Source: Tomocerus qinae (Eukaryota; Arthropoda; Collembola; Entomobryomorpha; Tomoceridae). From it: a stretch of DNA of 64,000 bases. Positions 24,901 through 36,754 of the stretch are shown here, piece after piece. Location of the stretch: NCBI GenBank assembly GCA_020055645.1, contig CM034546.1, forward strand, positions 105,979,812 to 106,043,811, written 5' to 3'. The position numbers were made by a program, and so were the translations under genes. Position 1 is the first letter of the stretch. Each line of letters begins with the position of its first letter. The notes below the pieces were generated by a model that had not been told where the DNA came from, made no database searches, and saw only the letters and a list, made by a program, of their open reading frames with translations.

Positions 24901-25629
24901 GTTATAGGTGTAGCAAGGTTGGATTTTCACAGCAACTAGGCTGCCAAAAAATATTGATGCCACATACGCAATTATTCAATGCTCACGAACAAGTGTACGT
25001 TTATACTATAGTCATGGAATATATTGGTTAACAAGCATTAGTCATTCAGTACTTACAAAGTTTCAGACAAAGATGCTCTAAGTACATGGTCTGTACTTTA
25101 CTATAATAATTTGATAGAATTAAAACAGGATGTAATGATACCTAGTTTGCACTACATTTCCCCACTCCTGTAGTTCTGAACATTTTTATGCAGTACAAAA
25201 TGGAGAAGACATTTATAAAGCCGTTTATGGATGTACCTGAGGCTGAGTAAGTGCTACCTTTCAGTAGGCTAGACATTTTAACGAGCTACAGCAACAGGTG
25301 ATCAATCTTGTCGAGTACACTTAGGAGGTCTCCAAGTCTCAAAAGCCCTGTAAGCTTATTCTATCTGTGCCACTAAAGCCGATCAGACTACCCGACTACT
25401 CGCGAGTGGGATGAAAGACTGTCTTAGTCAAAATCATTTACAGTATACGTCACGTTTATAGAATGAAAGGACGAAATGCGGTCATTTAAGACGTCAGACT
25501 AACAAAATCACATTATCAAAGCACGCAAGTAGCAGGGACACTTTGCAAATGATTTTCTTATCACTTACACTCAAAATCGTGACCGAAACATCTAAATGTG
25601 TTTAGGACCCGAAAATGATTCCATACAGT
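18998..25629. other. Gene-poor region upstream of the sugar transporter
   Basis: About 6.6 kb of AT-rich sequence. Short ORFs occur (for example 23037-23276, 23297-23497, 23743-23940) but none has recognisable homology or splice-supported neighbours. A small GGGG-TTTTAT-CCCC hairpin lies at 22681-22697 and a GA-rich patch at 24605-24660. The transporter promoter should be near 19000-19200, but no TATA box was evident. Confidence 0.5.
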
Positions 25630-26157
25630 TATCACAGGAGTGATATGTGGATTATACTGATATTATGTGAGAATAGTATGAATAAATGCCAATATTATGT
25701 TAGTGTTTAGTTTCATAAATGAAATATGTTTTGCTATTATATTAATAATTTCGGAGTGTGGTTCCTCGCCTTACCATTCCCTATAAGCCAGTGCCGATAG
25801 TACGATCCAAGTTGTATACAAAATCCAATGTATGTTTGTGAATATAGTTTTAATTCATGGTATTTTAGTTACAACAGTATTTGTAAGAGATGAATGTCGG
25901 GAACAGAAATAAACTAATTGACCGAAGTATTTCGAATTGAGTGAGGTCAGTCCGACCGATGGAGTAGTAGAGACTCACGAGTTGCTTGCTGGTTGCTGGC
26001 CGAATGTTCACTGACTTGCTTCTTCGTTCGGCATGACTGTTTTCCCTTCTGAGAGTTCCACCACATTGAGTTATTATTTGAAACTGGTGGTCCTTCTCTG
26101 TCTGTGCACTGCTGATGGCATTGCACGCTTTAGACAGACAGAATAATACCCGTAACA
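25630..26157 (-). repeat. LTR, 3' copy relative to the element's minus-strand orientation
   Basis: 528 bp, appearing identical to 28959-29486 over the stretches compared. The open frame inside (25865-26158) is repeated in the other LTR and is most simply chance openness in LTR sequence. Confidence 0.92.
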
Positions 26158-26160
26158 TGC

Positions 26161-26174
26161 TCCACCCCCAAACA
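26161..26174 (-). other. Polypurine tract of the LTR element
   Basis: The minus strand reads GTTTGGGGGTGGAG directly before GCA and the TGTTAC start of the 3' LTR. Its position and composition fit the plus-strand primer of LTR retrotransposons. Confidence 0.7.
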
Positions 26175-28737
26175 AGGTAATCGTGGAACGATTGCCGCAG
26201 TTGGAAAATTTTGTTACGTCATATACTGAAATTTGAACCAAATAGTCAATTATAGAAATTTTTTAATAATTCGTCATGTTGTCAATGCTGGATGTCTATA
26301 GAAATGCGTATGTGTGCCAGCTGTTGCGGCTCACTGCAAATCTGTGACAGAAGAATTCGGAAGCTTGATTTTGGAGTCCAAATTACTTTAATTGTTCGTT
26401 TCCTCTTTGTTTGAATTAGGTTGACTTTAATAGTGTACTGTATAACAGAAGATAGGTATTAGTGTATGACCAATTTGAACAATAATATATAATGTTAGTA
26501 GTGCTTATTAGTAATAGTATATACATAAATAGGAATATAGAAAGAATTTCAAGAGCGTTTCCCGTGATGAATTGCTCTGTAATCAGGATGAATTACATTA
26601 TATTTTTAGCTGATTAATAGTTTTAGAAACATTTTTAACAATTTTAGAATTTAAGAATGAATAAATGTGTACAAGATTATTAGTTTGCTGACTAGGTATT
26701 AATGGACCTATCAGATGAACTATGTGATGTATGATAGACATTGGTTGTTTGCAGTTGGAAGCGTAACAACATAGATTAATATAATATTAGACATGAGTAG
26801 GATTATTTGTGTAACATTAGACGTAAGTGTCTGAGTAATCGTTTGCTATGAAAAATAATGAATGATTTTAGGCGAGGCTATAATCATTCTTCCTGAAAAA
26901 ATTCTATCATCATGGGAGGTCAGAATTCAATTCCTATCCCTATTTGTGCGAGTGGCATTTGACCAGCTGCACTGCTTACGAGGGCTAAACCGCTGTAAGA
27001 CTTCTAAACTGTGCGAGAGATAAATATCTGCTGCACTACCAGAGCGAGACGCATCTGCCACTGGTTTAACTGAAAACTACTTTTGCAGTTCCCAAAAACT
27101 AACCTGAATTTATATTATGCGCGAAAAAATATCCGACGAAATGATAAGTATGTTGCCGTGAGAGGCTACTGAAATATTATTTGTCGTGAGAGACCATAAT
27201 TTATGAAGTGTCGCAAGAGACTATAAGTATATTATTTGTCATAATAAACTATGAATGTAAACTATTGGAAAGACTAGCATTCATAATCTTTACTTGATTG
27301 TGATGGAAAATATTTAGCAATAGTTGTAAAATAGTATGATGCATTGAAAATGTTTAAGTAGGACCAAGATTAGCTAGCATGTATATGTGCAAACAGTGCT
27401 GGCCTACTAGTAAATGGTAATGATTTACTATTGAATAAAGAGCCAACATATAGAATGTTACTGTAATGGCGCCTATGAGGGCTAACTTCATTAGAAATGT
27501 TATGATTGAAGATTATGACTTCAACTGAATGTTAGCTAAGAAATAGTTGGGAATGTAGATAGGAATAGTTAGATTAGGATTTTGTGAGGTAATTGTAATT
27601 TGTGGTAGATTAGGTAAATTAGGAGTCTGTGAAGAGTGGGTCACCAACATTACGGTCACCTTGAACTTCATGGGAGGCATTTTGTAGGAATTGAAAAGGT
27701 AAAGGAATAGATTGCTCAACAATTGTAGTTGTAATCAGAGATAGTAAGTTGAGTAAATTATCGTTGGCATTGGCCATGTTATTAGAATAATTAGAAATGT
27801 TATGACAATTAGAATGATTATAATAAAAGTTTACAGTGCTTGCTAGTTAAATATACTTTGTTAAGTCTTCTACGAAACTGCTATGTAAATTATCTGTCTG
27901 AGACAAAAATAATTAATTTCTGTCTTTTACTAACTTACTACGTGTTTCGTAGTTTCTTTATCTAAAAGGTTGCTTCTAAGATAAAGATATTATCTAAAAA
28001 GTATGATAAAGTTAAATATTCAAGAGCCAAAATGTCGGTAAGAGACAGACAATGATGAATATAATTATTAGGAATGTGAGTAAAATACGTAAGAGAGCTT
28101 TCTGTAGTAATTTAGTGTAGTTTAAAGTAAAAGAATTATTAACATACGGTAAGAAGTGTAAGTTCATTATACAAATGTAGTGAAGATATGTTGATTGCCA
28201 ATATAAGATGTATAGAATCCAAAATGTTGAATGTTAATTGCTTGAATGTAGATACGGTGACTGTAGGAGGTTGGAATGTGAAAGTCCTTGACCGTTTGAC
28301 ATTGCAGAAGCAAGACGAACTAATGTGGATGACCAACTGTCGCGGTCACCCTTAGCCGTAATGCTATGACGTAGGCGTATCTGAAACTCATATACCAAAT
28401 GTAATTTTAATATTTGTTTCAGATACTGTTGAAAATAAAAAATTAAGTATTTATGGAGAAAAAATTGTATCCGTTGTTTCAGTGAAATGAGAGACTGGAA
28501 AATGAAGGGATATTTTTAAGGAATTTCGTTTTGGTGCACATAATCTACTGTAAGTAGGTAGCAGGTAAGTTTTTAGGATAACTTTGATGAATCCGTAACA
28601 AATAAAATTGGGATTAATAATATCGATAGGAGAGATAGGATTCATTTTTTAAAATGTTGACATAGTTTTATAGCTTACGTTTAGATATTGTAGACAGTAT
28701 GTTGAGTGATAATGTACTTGATTTGTCGTATTGTAGC

Positions 28738-28790
28738 AGAATTGGTAAAGGTAGAAGAATTGGTAAAGGTAGCAGAATTGGTAAAGATAA
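28738..28790. repeat. Short tandem repeat inside the LTR element
   Basis: About three copies of an 18-20-bp unit, AGAATTGGTAAAGGTAG, in the internal region near the 5' LTR. Confidence 0.8.
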
Positions 28791-28944
28791 TGACCAAGTA
28801 TTACGGTCAAAATTGTATATACCAACCCTGTGGTGACGTCACAGCAGTATCTTGCAAGTAGATTTTTTTTGTAGAGACGTCCTTTTGCAATATTTTAAAC
28901 TCGACCCTTGACACTAAGACTCAAAAATAGGAAAGGTAATTAGT

Positions 28945-28956
28945 CGTTGAGCGCCA
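28945..28956 (-). other. Candidate tRNA primer-binding site
   Basis: TGGCGCTCAACG on the minus strand, starting two bases after the 5' LTR. The TGG start pairs with a tRNA 3' CCA, and the string resembles the Lys-tRNA-type sites of Gypsy elements. The particular tRNA is not proven. Confidence 0.65.
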
Positions 28957-28958
28957 TA

Positions 28959-29486
28959 TATCACAGGAGTGATATGTGGATTATACTGATATTATGTGAG
29001 AATAGTATGAATAAATGCCAATATTATGTTAGTGTTTAGTTTCATAAATGAAATATGTTTTGCTATTATATTAATAATTTCGGAGTGTGGTTCCTCGCCT
29101 TACCATTCCCTATAAGCCAGTGCCGATAGTACGATCCAAGTTGTATACAAAATCCAATGTATGTTTGTGAATATAGTTTTAATTCATGGTATTTTAGTTA
29201 CAACAGTATTTGTAAGAGATGAATGTCGGGAACAGAAATAAACTAATTGACCGAAGTATTTCGAATTGAGTGAGGTCAGTCCGACCGATGGAGTAGTAGA
29301 GACTCACGAGTTGCTTGCTGGTTGCTGGCCGAATGTTCACTGACTTGCTTCTTCGTTCGGCATGACTGTTTTCCCTTCTGAGAGTTCCACCACATTGAGT
29401 TATTATTTGAAACTGGTGGTCCTTCTCTGTCTGTGCACTGCTGATGGCATTGCACGCTTTAGACAGACAGAATAATACCCGTAACA
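28959..29486 (-). repeat. LTR, 5' copy relative to the element's minus-strand orientation
   Basis: 528 bp, appearing identical to 25630-26157. It ends on the right at TGTTAC (minus strand), immediately followed by the CAGT target duplication. Confidence 0.92.
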
Positions 29487-29566
29487 CAGTGTACAATAGA
29501 TAATATTTTTAACATGCAAAACAAGCCAATATCTTTTCGAATGCAGGTACAATTCGACCCCCTATT

Positions 29567-29700
29567 TAGTCCACTTTATTCCAATTCGGTTAAATTCAGT
29601 CCAATTCGGTCAAATTCAGTCCAATTTGGTCGAGTTCAGTCCAATTTTGTCGAGTTCAGTCCAATTTGGTCGAGTTCAGTCCAGAGTTCAGAGTTCAGCT
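29567..29700 (+). repeat. 20-bp tandem repeat (TTCAGTCCAATTYGGTCRAR)
   Basis: Five units in exact 20-bp register from 29581 to 29680 plus partial units on both sides, and another unit near 29747-29770. Units differ by one to three bases. The array begins about 80 bp from the end of the LTR element. The ORF through it simply repeats SNSVQF-like peptide. Confidence 0.9.
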
Positions 29701-31286
29701 TTATTCAAGTGACAAGATAGGCCCTTCAATTACAAGAATCGAAAAGTCCAATTTGGTCGAATGCAGTCCTAGGTCTTACAGTGTCGTTTTTAGTTACTTT
29801 CATCGTTTCGAATAATAAAATGCAATACAATTTACTGCTCTCTAAAGCTGTCATACATTATCCCCTGCTTTATAAGATATTTCTAGGTACTATAATAAAG
29901 TCATGCACCAGGTGATTTATAGGGTTATTCACTTTTGTAATATGACGAGACGATTACCCACTATAAGTTCTTTTGGTTTGGTTTCCTGGAATGCAGCATT
30001 CGCATCTTTTCTTGTCTGACAGCACTCTGTAAATACTCTTGTACTTATTTTATACGTAGAAATATCTTCTCAAAGCAATGAAAGAAGGCAACGATAACTT
30101 TTCCGGCTCAGACAATATCTTTAAAAAGCTTCAAAAAAGTGGTACAACTTTTCTTTGTGTTAACATCTGTAAGTCGCATCATTAAGACTGTGAGCAACTT
30201 CAATAAAAAAAGCTGCTGAATGTCAGAATTTGAATAAAACGTATTTCTCTTGGTTTTCATTGTGAAGTTCCGGAGCGTTCTACTCTGGGAATTGTAAAGG
30301 CCACGTTGAGTGGAGGCGGAGAGGTAATGATGCAGAGAACAAGAAAATCCACAGCGAGCTTTCTCCACCTACTCGTATGCACTTGGGCGGTAGTTAGACG
30401 AGATGAACACCTACACAAAATTGTCAGTGAAAGGAAACAGAACATGCTTAATGCAACCAGTTATGAACATGAGGACGTAAATCTCTCTCCATGCACATGC
30501 CAAAAACTTTCGACAAATTAATTAATTGAATTGCACTGATTTTGCAAGGAAACACTTTAAAAACAACAGCCTAAATGCTTGCTAAACAATCATTGTTTAC
30601 CTTGAGACATGTTATTTCCTTTTAATTGTTTCTCTCTCCTAGATTCTAGTCTGTCGGAAAACTTTCCTCTTCCGTTCGATGAAAGTTTTCCCAACTCAAA
30701 TTGAATAATACGTAAGCGTGTACAGTTAATTAAATTTCCATTGGTAATGAATTCAGCTTATATAACAATAGGTAACAGAGATTATAGGTTACTGGATTAA
30801 AATGCTAAAACCCATAGCAGTTTCATTAGTTTGCATATATTGCGTATTTCACAAATAAAGTGAAAGCGCTAATGAAGAGTACGTTCTACTTAGTTCGTTG
30901 CATCATAGGGAAATAATATCTTCGACATCGTTTGTCTAAGTCACAGGTAATTGTACAAACAATCATAAAATGAGCACATTACTTGTACAGTATGATTCAG
31001 CTTAGATAATTTTGAAATTGCGGGAAAAACTATTTACTTTAAAAAATAATACTCTCAGTTTGTAATTGCAAATACCAGAAGCATTAAGAAAAAAAGCAGT
31101 CAAATATTGTACCTAGTCTGAAGAATATTAACTTTTATGGTATACCGAATGTTATTCAAAGGGATTAGAAACGAAGTGAAATCGGGGAAATGTGGAGACA
31201 AAGGTGAAGTATACAGAGCTAGAAGCTAAGACTACCACATAGGACAAATGCTAAGGGAGATCTAGTCTTAGCTGTCGAGCTCTGTA

Positions 31287-31537
31287 CAGGGAACAAAAAA
31301 GGACCTTTTTTGCCTTTTACCTTTTTTGCCTTTTTTATAAAAAAGGTAGGAGTAAGAATTTAAAAAAGCAGTCCTTTTTTGCCTTTTTACCTTTTTTGAT
31401 GTAGCAGAGTGCCCCATTTACTTCACTTTACATGTAAATAAGGTAAAAAAGGTAAAAAGGTAAAAAGGACTGCTTTTTTAGAAAAAGTAGTACTTTTTAC
31501 CTTTTTTGTAAAAAAGGAGTACCTTTTCAGTTCCCTG
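31287..31537. mobile_element. hAT-type MITE with perfect 8-bp target duplication
   Basis: Terminal inverted repeats CAGGGAAC at the left and GTTCCCTG at the right bound a 251-bp element made largely of inverted AAAAAAGG/CCTTTTTT tracts. It is flanked by the identical 8-mer GCTCTGTA at 31279-31286 and 31538-31545. CAGRG-type ends with an 8-bp duplication are the hallmark of hAT transposons. No coding capacity. The intact target duplication suggests fairly recent insertion. Confidence 0.92.
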
Positions 31538-33100
31538 GCTCTGTAGAAATAGAATAATATAAATGTTAAGAATATGACATTAGATTATGGCTGAAGGCAG
31601 GATTATTATGTAGGAGAGGTAGCAATGGTTGTATTAGGCATGCAGGTGCACAGCAAAATAGTTCGTATGAGCTTTGCGGTTTCATATTAAGTGAGCAACT
31701 TTTCGATGCAAATTGACAAAGACAAAGTAGTATGTGAAACACGAGCGGACGTATTTAGTTCCAGTATATCCATTCTGTATTAATCACTCCTACTAAATAA
31801 ATGCTACTGCGCTATGTTCAGGAAGTAAAGTTTCACCAAGTTATAGTTATCAGCTAAAAGTATTTCAACTCTGGGGTATTAAGTATCCCAAATAGGTCGA
31901 TGCTCACTCAGGTTACCGAAACTTCGATTCTCTTTCCGTCTTGTCATGTCCCAATGAGCCCCAATGAGTATATTCTTTCTAACCAACAGTAAAGATAAGG
32001 CACAAGGAAACGAAATTATTTTTAGTCTTCCTCTTCCGCTCCCCAATATACTGGCGTGACAGACTTAATTGTTTTCAAATCCGTATGTAAGCAATACTAC
32101 TCATAGTTTTATTGCTTGTATACGAACGACACTTTTATAATGACAATAAACTGCGTCCGCCTATGTATTTATGATTCAGTATTAAACATACATTCAATGT
32201 GATCATTTTATAACATTACGTGACGCAGATTTGTACGATAAAATAACTTTCGGTCACGTACCTGTAACTTTTTTCTTTGAAGCCTATTTTATTACCATTT
32301 TATAGTACCAATATTTTAGAAATTGATTCTTTGTGAAATGAATGAACCATGCAAATCGAATTCTGGGGAAATCTTGAATGTCATTCATCATTGAAAATGA
32401 TGATACCTTTTTTCCCCGGGAAAAATGAGTTATTCTAACTAAATTAATACTTACAGAAATGTCCTAACTCCTTTCATGTGTAATTGGATATTATAGTGGC
32501 ACTGTAACATGAGCAATGATGTCCCTTCTTATATTCTTCTATGCATCCACCAAAAGTTTTTAATCCGAAGGATAATTCATTAAAACATCCGCTAACAATA
32601 AAGTATCATTAGCGAGCGGATATGGACATTTTCTCTCTCCACTGCTGTGGCGAATCTACTGTCTAAATAGATGAAGTAAAAGCTCAGAAAAGGAACATGA
32701 CAAGCTATAGAACTCCTTATTCCATGAAATACTGTCATCCGCACATGTTTTCCGTCTGTAGTGTGGTAAAACCCGGATATTACTTGGAACCAGAAACACA
32801 GCACAAACGTATCTATTTCGTCAAGACATCCAAGCTATTATGTATTGAGTTACATCACTCAAATAAAATTGAGAAAGGAAAGACAGATATCTGTTTAACG
32901 CAACATATTTTTAGATACAAGCAACCTCAAAGCAACAACAAAAATGATACAAGGTCCATTAAATGAGTTTACATAACAAAAATATAAAGCAAAGATATAA
33001 ACATATTTAATGTACTAGGTTTGTTTAAAGAATCTCTCATTTCGTCCTCGACTTTCACATGAAAGGATTTCTTTGGCGAATTATTGAGAGCTACATGGAC

Positions 33101-33180
33101 TTTGGACTGACTTGAACTGCATTGCACTGAATTGGACCGACTTGGATTGAATTGGACCGAATTGGTTCGCATTAGACTGA
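33101..33180 (-). repeat. 20-bp satellite motif, inverted block
   Basis: Repeats of ATTGRACYGAATTGGACCGA. The complement matches the TTCAGTCCAATTCGGTC unit at 29567-29700, so the same satellite lies 3.4 kb away in the opposite orientation. Units show a 10-bp sub-period. Confidence 0.8.
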
Positions 33181-34852
33181 AATATTTACTGTTGAAAGTT
33201 GACTTCGAGGTTTATAGTTAGAGTTATATATTTATTGTGAGATAAAGTTTAAATAAACACACTACTATTAGTTAACAATGAAAATGGTAAGTGTTGACTG
33301 TTGACTAAATAGAAACTTACAAAACGTGGCTCTTTTGGTTTTGTTCTGTTTGAGATGCTATTATTTTAAGAAGCAAATATAATTTCATCCTACGTGTCCT
33401 ACGACATTTTGGGGAAAGATGTTTTCTCATTCAGGTGTCTAATGTTTCACTTCAAAAAACGCTTTCCCCGTATAATCGTCATCATACGAATTCTAGAAGC
33501 ATTATTTTGTAATTGGGTACAGTTTTCTAAATGTATTATGCTTTTATCTCCATAAACAATAAAAGTGGTAGCTAAAATTAGAAATGTATTTCTCCTCCCG
33601 ATTACTTTCTCATGATAAACAAGAATGATATAATATTATGTCTGAGACGGAGAAACTGAAGCTATCTGTGCTTGTGCATGATGGGTTTTATGGTGTGGAT
33701 TGATTATTTGACTATATTAAAAGATAAAAAATGTGGGTGGTTAGCGTTTATTAACGGTGAGTCTGCAGACCTAAGAAAAGACGCCATCACCGTTCTTCTG
33801 AAATTGACATGCTGAAAGTATCTAAATATACACAAGCGGTTGTGGTAAAGTTGTGACAGATTTTCTTTGTCAATAGTCTGTCTAATTTTGATAGTAAAAC
33901 AACTTTCTTCTGGCTTTTACCTAGTGTCTTGTTATACTTTATATATAATGAAAGTAATATATAGGCATGATATAATTGTTGCTCTATATTAAAAGAAAGT
34001 TGAATGTTGGGGGGTCCTTTCTGCACTGTGACATTATGTCATCTTCATTTTTCTTGCGATAACAATAACAATCTCAGGCGGATTCCTTTTTACGACCCTG
34101 TAAATTGGTTGTGAGTTGTATGTGAGTGGATGGGCATAAGTATTTTGGTAACAATAGCTTGTACAATCCAGAAGATATAGTACGTACTTGTCTATATTTT
34201 TTGTTTTAATGTCATTAAACGTTATACAATATACTAAATTATACCATAGCACTTTCCACACTCTATTTGAACGTGTGGGTGGAAGTGCAGTGAAATACAA
34301 TGAGTTTATCTTGTGTTTCATCACTGCTATGTCATCATGGTGAAGTCACTAGCAATTACATTCCCCCAGAATCTTGTCGAACAGGTCGACTAAAAAAACA
34401 AATACTTACGTATAGCATAAGTGTAACGAAATTTCATATAGAGTCGTAGCACCTATTAAGTATACGGATTGAAATGGATTGTGAATTAAAGCTTCAAAAT
34501 GACAATCCAAGTCACTTCTGGACATGAAGGTTTTTGTCATCTGACAATAGAATACAATTTTAGAAAAATACATGTATATGGTAGCAAATGCGCATCTTCG
34601 CAGTTTGAGTTACAGTTAAAAGATATTTGATAGTCTTGTGTTGTGGCTTAGAGAGAATTCTTTAGGATATCTACAGCTAAGCATGAAATGTGAGATAATA
34701 ATATTCCCTACATTGTATGTGTATATTTAGTTCTAGGAGGGAGAAAGTAATCAACGCGCTGCTACTGTTTGTGTATGTTGCTATTGTTCCTATGCAATGA
34801 GATCACTCTGGACTTTCTCTGCTTCACTGCTTTCTCTGCTCCTGAGTGAGTC

Positions 34853-34860
34853 TATATAAA
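34853..34860 (+). promoter_or_regulatory. TATA box of the small secreted-peptide gene
   Basis: TATATAAA, 300 bp upstream of the ATG at 35161, preceded by a GC-richer stretch. It predicts a start site near 34880-34890 and a 5' UTR of about 275 nt. This is the clearest core promoter seen in the window. Confidence 0.65.
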
Positions 34861-35160
34861 GGAGACATCCGATGCAAACTGGGATTTTCTATGCGACAAC
34901 GCTTTCACAACTTGTACTTGTTGCCTCTCGTTTACCACCACTGAAAATTGCTCTATCTCTTTTCTTAAGACCAAACTCACTGAAATACTTTCACTCCATG
35001 TATTAAATACCAAATTCTCAACGAGGCACTTAAAAGCCTTTTATTCTCCTGATTTCGTGATCTCAATACGTATCTAATTTCGTGATCTCATACATATTCA
35101 GTGATTAGTCTTTCTTAAACTATTCTCCATACGGCATAAGATATTCCCACAGTCGACAGC

Positions 35161-36754
35161 ATGAACAGTTCAATCATAGCAGTTGTAGCTCTCGTTATGC
35201 TAACTATTTTCATAGTTGGTGTCTTCCCCTACAATGACGAAAGAGGAATTCTGAAATGGAATCCATACTGGTTTTCTAATTTTCGATATTCGGCACCTTC
35301 TACTTACCATTCATATGGACGAGGATTTCCGTACAAAAGGGTAAGTCTAATTCAAAAATATTTTTATATTTTGGTTGCAAATCATTTCTTTTCAGCCATA
35401 CTAATTAAACTACTTAGATATTGTAGCACACATTGTTAGGAAGAATTTTTAAACAATTAGTGATTTTTGGTTCGCTATTCCCATACTGTCAACTTTTCTT
35501 TTATAGTTCATTATAATACATTAGTCGGATACTACTATAGATGGTCGAGTATTTAACTCTGCCAAATTGCCAAAGAAAAAATTTAATTATATGTAAATAA
35601 GAAGTAATTTAAATCTTATATCTATATCCAATCTATTACACATTATATTAAGTAGATCACGTTGAAGCAATAGGGAATGATCCCAAAAAACTAATTTTTA
35701 ATTGTTAAAAGTTCAAAGGTAGGAAATGTGTCATGTTTACATGAAGTTAGACTTTTTAGAAGACATCTGGCAACTCACTTTGTAGCAAGAATTGCCGTAA
35801 AAAAGGATTCATAACAGAACAGAAATAGCCTGAGGTGACTAGACTTAGTTTCGGGCAAACTTTCTCCTCGCCCAAATCTCTGGGAAAGGAAATTAGTCAC
35901 TGTTCTAGTCTGTTTACAGAGAAGCAGTAAAAGAGTTCAAAGGATGGAAGTTTATTACTCGTATAAATCTGAATCAGTTGCAATGTTGACCGTTGTCATC
36001 AAGTAAGTTCTGATGATACAGAGCAGAGTAATACTTGGAAGTAAATAAAATGGTCTAACCAAAAAAAACTATTTTTTGTTTACTAGTGGTGACATACAGA
36101 GATAGTTTTTCTCTTTTAACAGATCACCCCAAGAACTTATCCGACAGATAAATTGATTTCTCTTTGGAATTGAGTTTTCCTTATAACGCTAATGAGATTG
36201 GATACAAAAAGGCTATCTTTTCCATGCAGGCAATTAGGCAGTTTGTATTTTATTTACATTTTCGCAAAGAAACGGTTGAAAGTTCACTTTGATGGCAATT
36301 CCCTTGGTATTATTGTGAGCCATTACTACTACTTAGGTACTTTGTAGCATAATGATACGCCGCTATATCTATCTTGAAAATCCCGACAGCCCACGCTTAC
36401 AGATAGACACTGTATTTGCCAATTTGTCAGAATGCTTTAACGTTATATCTATTGATATGGTTGTTCCTTATTGATTTAGCCCTAAACTCACAATCCTTAT
36501 GTACATACGTTCGGAGATTTTGTTCAGTCAATATCTCTGGTGTGGGAGTATGTAGTTAAGTAGCAAATGAAGCAACATAATATAATTCATGTGTATAAAA
36601 CTTACAGCTAAGTCAGACAGCCGACAGTCGGATTTACAAGTGGAGTCCAGTTTACTTTACGGGCACGCCCTGGAAGCAGCCGTCAATCTATCAGCCCAGC
36701 AACAGTTTTAACCAGCCATCCGAATTTTACGATGATCCTGATGCAATCAAATAA
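35161..36754 (+). CDS. Small secreted peptide precursor with internal duplication (108 aa)
   Basis: Two coding exons, 35161-35340 and 36608-36754, joined at donor AGG|GTAAGT and acceptor CTTACAG| (327 nt). A signal peptide of about 23 residues (IIAVVALVMLTIFIVGVF) is followed by YNDERGILKWNPYWFSNF. The first exon ends in FPYKR, a potential dibasic processing site lying exactly at the exon junction. The second exon contains RIYKWSPVYFTG, a repeat of the exon-1 motif: K-W-[NS]-P-x-[WY]-F, followed 10-15 residues later by P-S-x-Y. The C-terminus is acidic (EFYDDPDAIK). There are no cysteines. I recognise no family. A secreted hemolymph, cuticle or neuropeptide-like product is possible, but function is unknown. 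The intron is 1267 bp and featureless. A possible AATAAA lies near 37284. The TATA box, signal peptide and in-frame splice together make the model credible. Confidence 0.7.

Larger units (their letters stand above)
25630..29486 (-). mobile_element. Complete non-autonomous LTR retrotransposon (Gypsy-like structure, no gag/pol seen)
   Basis: Two 528-bp direct repeats (25630-26157 and 28959-29486) flank a 2.8-kb interior. They appear identical throughout when read against each other. On the minus strand each begins TGTTACGGG, the TG start expected of an LTR. A 4-bp target duplication CAGT lies outside (25626-25629 and 29487-29490). Two bases inside the 5' LTR, on the minus strand, TGGCGCTCAACG resembles the tRNA primer-binding site of Gypsy-type elements. 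Just inside the other LTR a purine tract (TTTGGGGGTGGAG) fits a polypurine tract. The interior has only short ORFs (60-70 codons) and no recognisable gag, protease, reverse transcriptase or integrase, so it would need proteins supplied in trans. Identical LTRs imply recent insertion. Confidence 0.9.
29491..34852. other. Gene-poor region between the LTR element and the small secreted-peptide gene
   Basis: About 5.4 kb. It contains a 20-bp satellite (29567-29700), a hAT MITE (31287-31537), a second block of the same satellite motif in the opposite orientation (33101-33180), and otherwise AT-rich sequence. ORFs at 30306-30521, 32697-32966 and 34034-34324 have no support beyond being open. Confidence 0.5.

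Noticed and set aside
25865-29496. Two near-identical 97-100-codon minus-strand ORFs
   Set aside because: Both lie inside the two LTRs of the retrotransposon, so identity reflects LTR duplication, not a gene pair.
34872-35006. 44-codon upstream ORF before the secreted-peptide gene
   Set aside because: Its ATG lies only about 12-20 bp from the TATA box, probably upstream of the transcription start.
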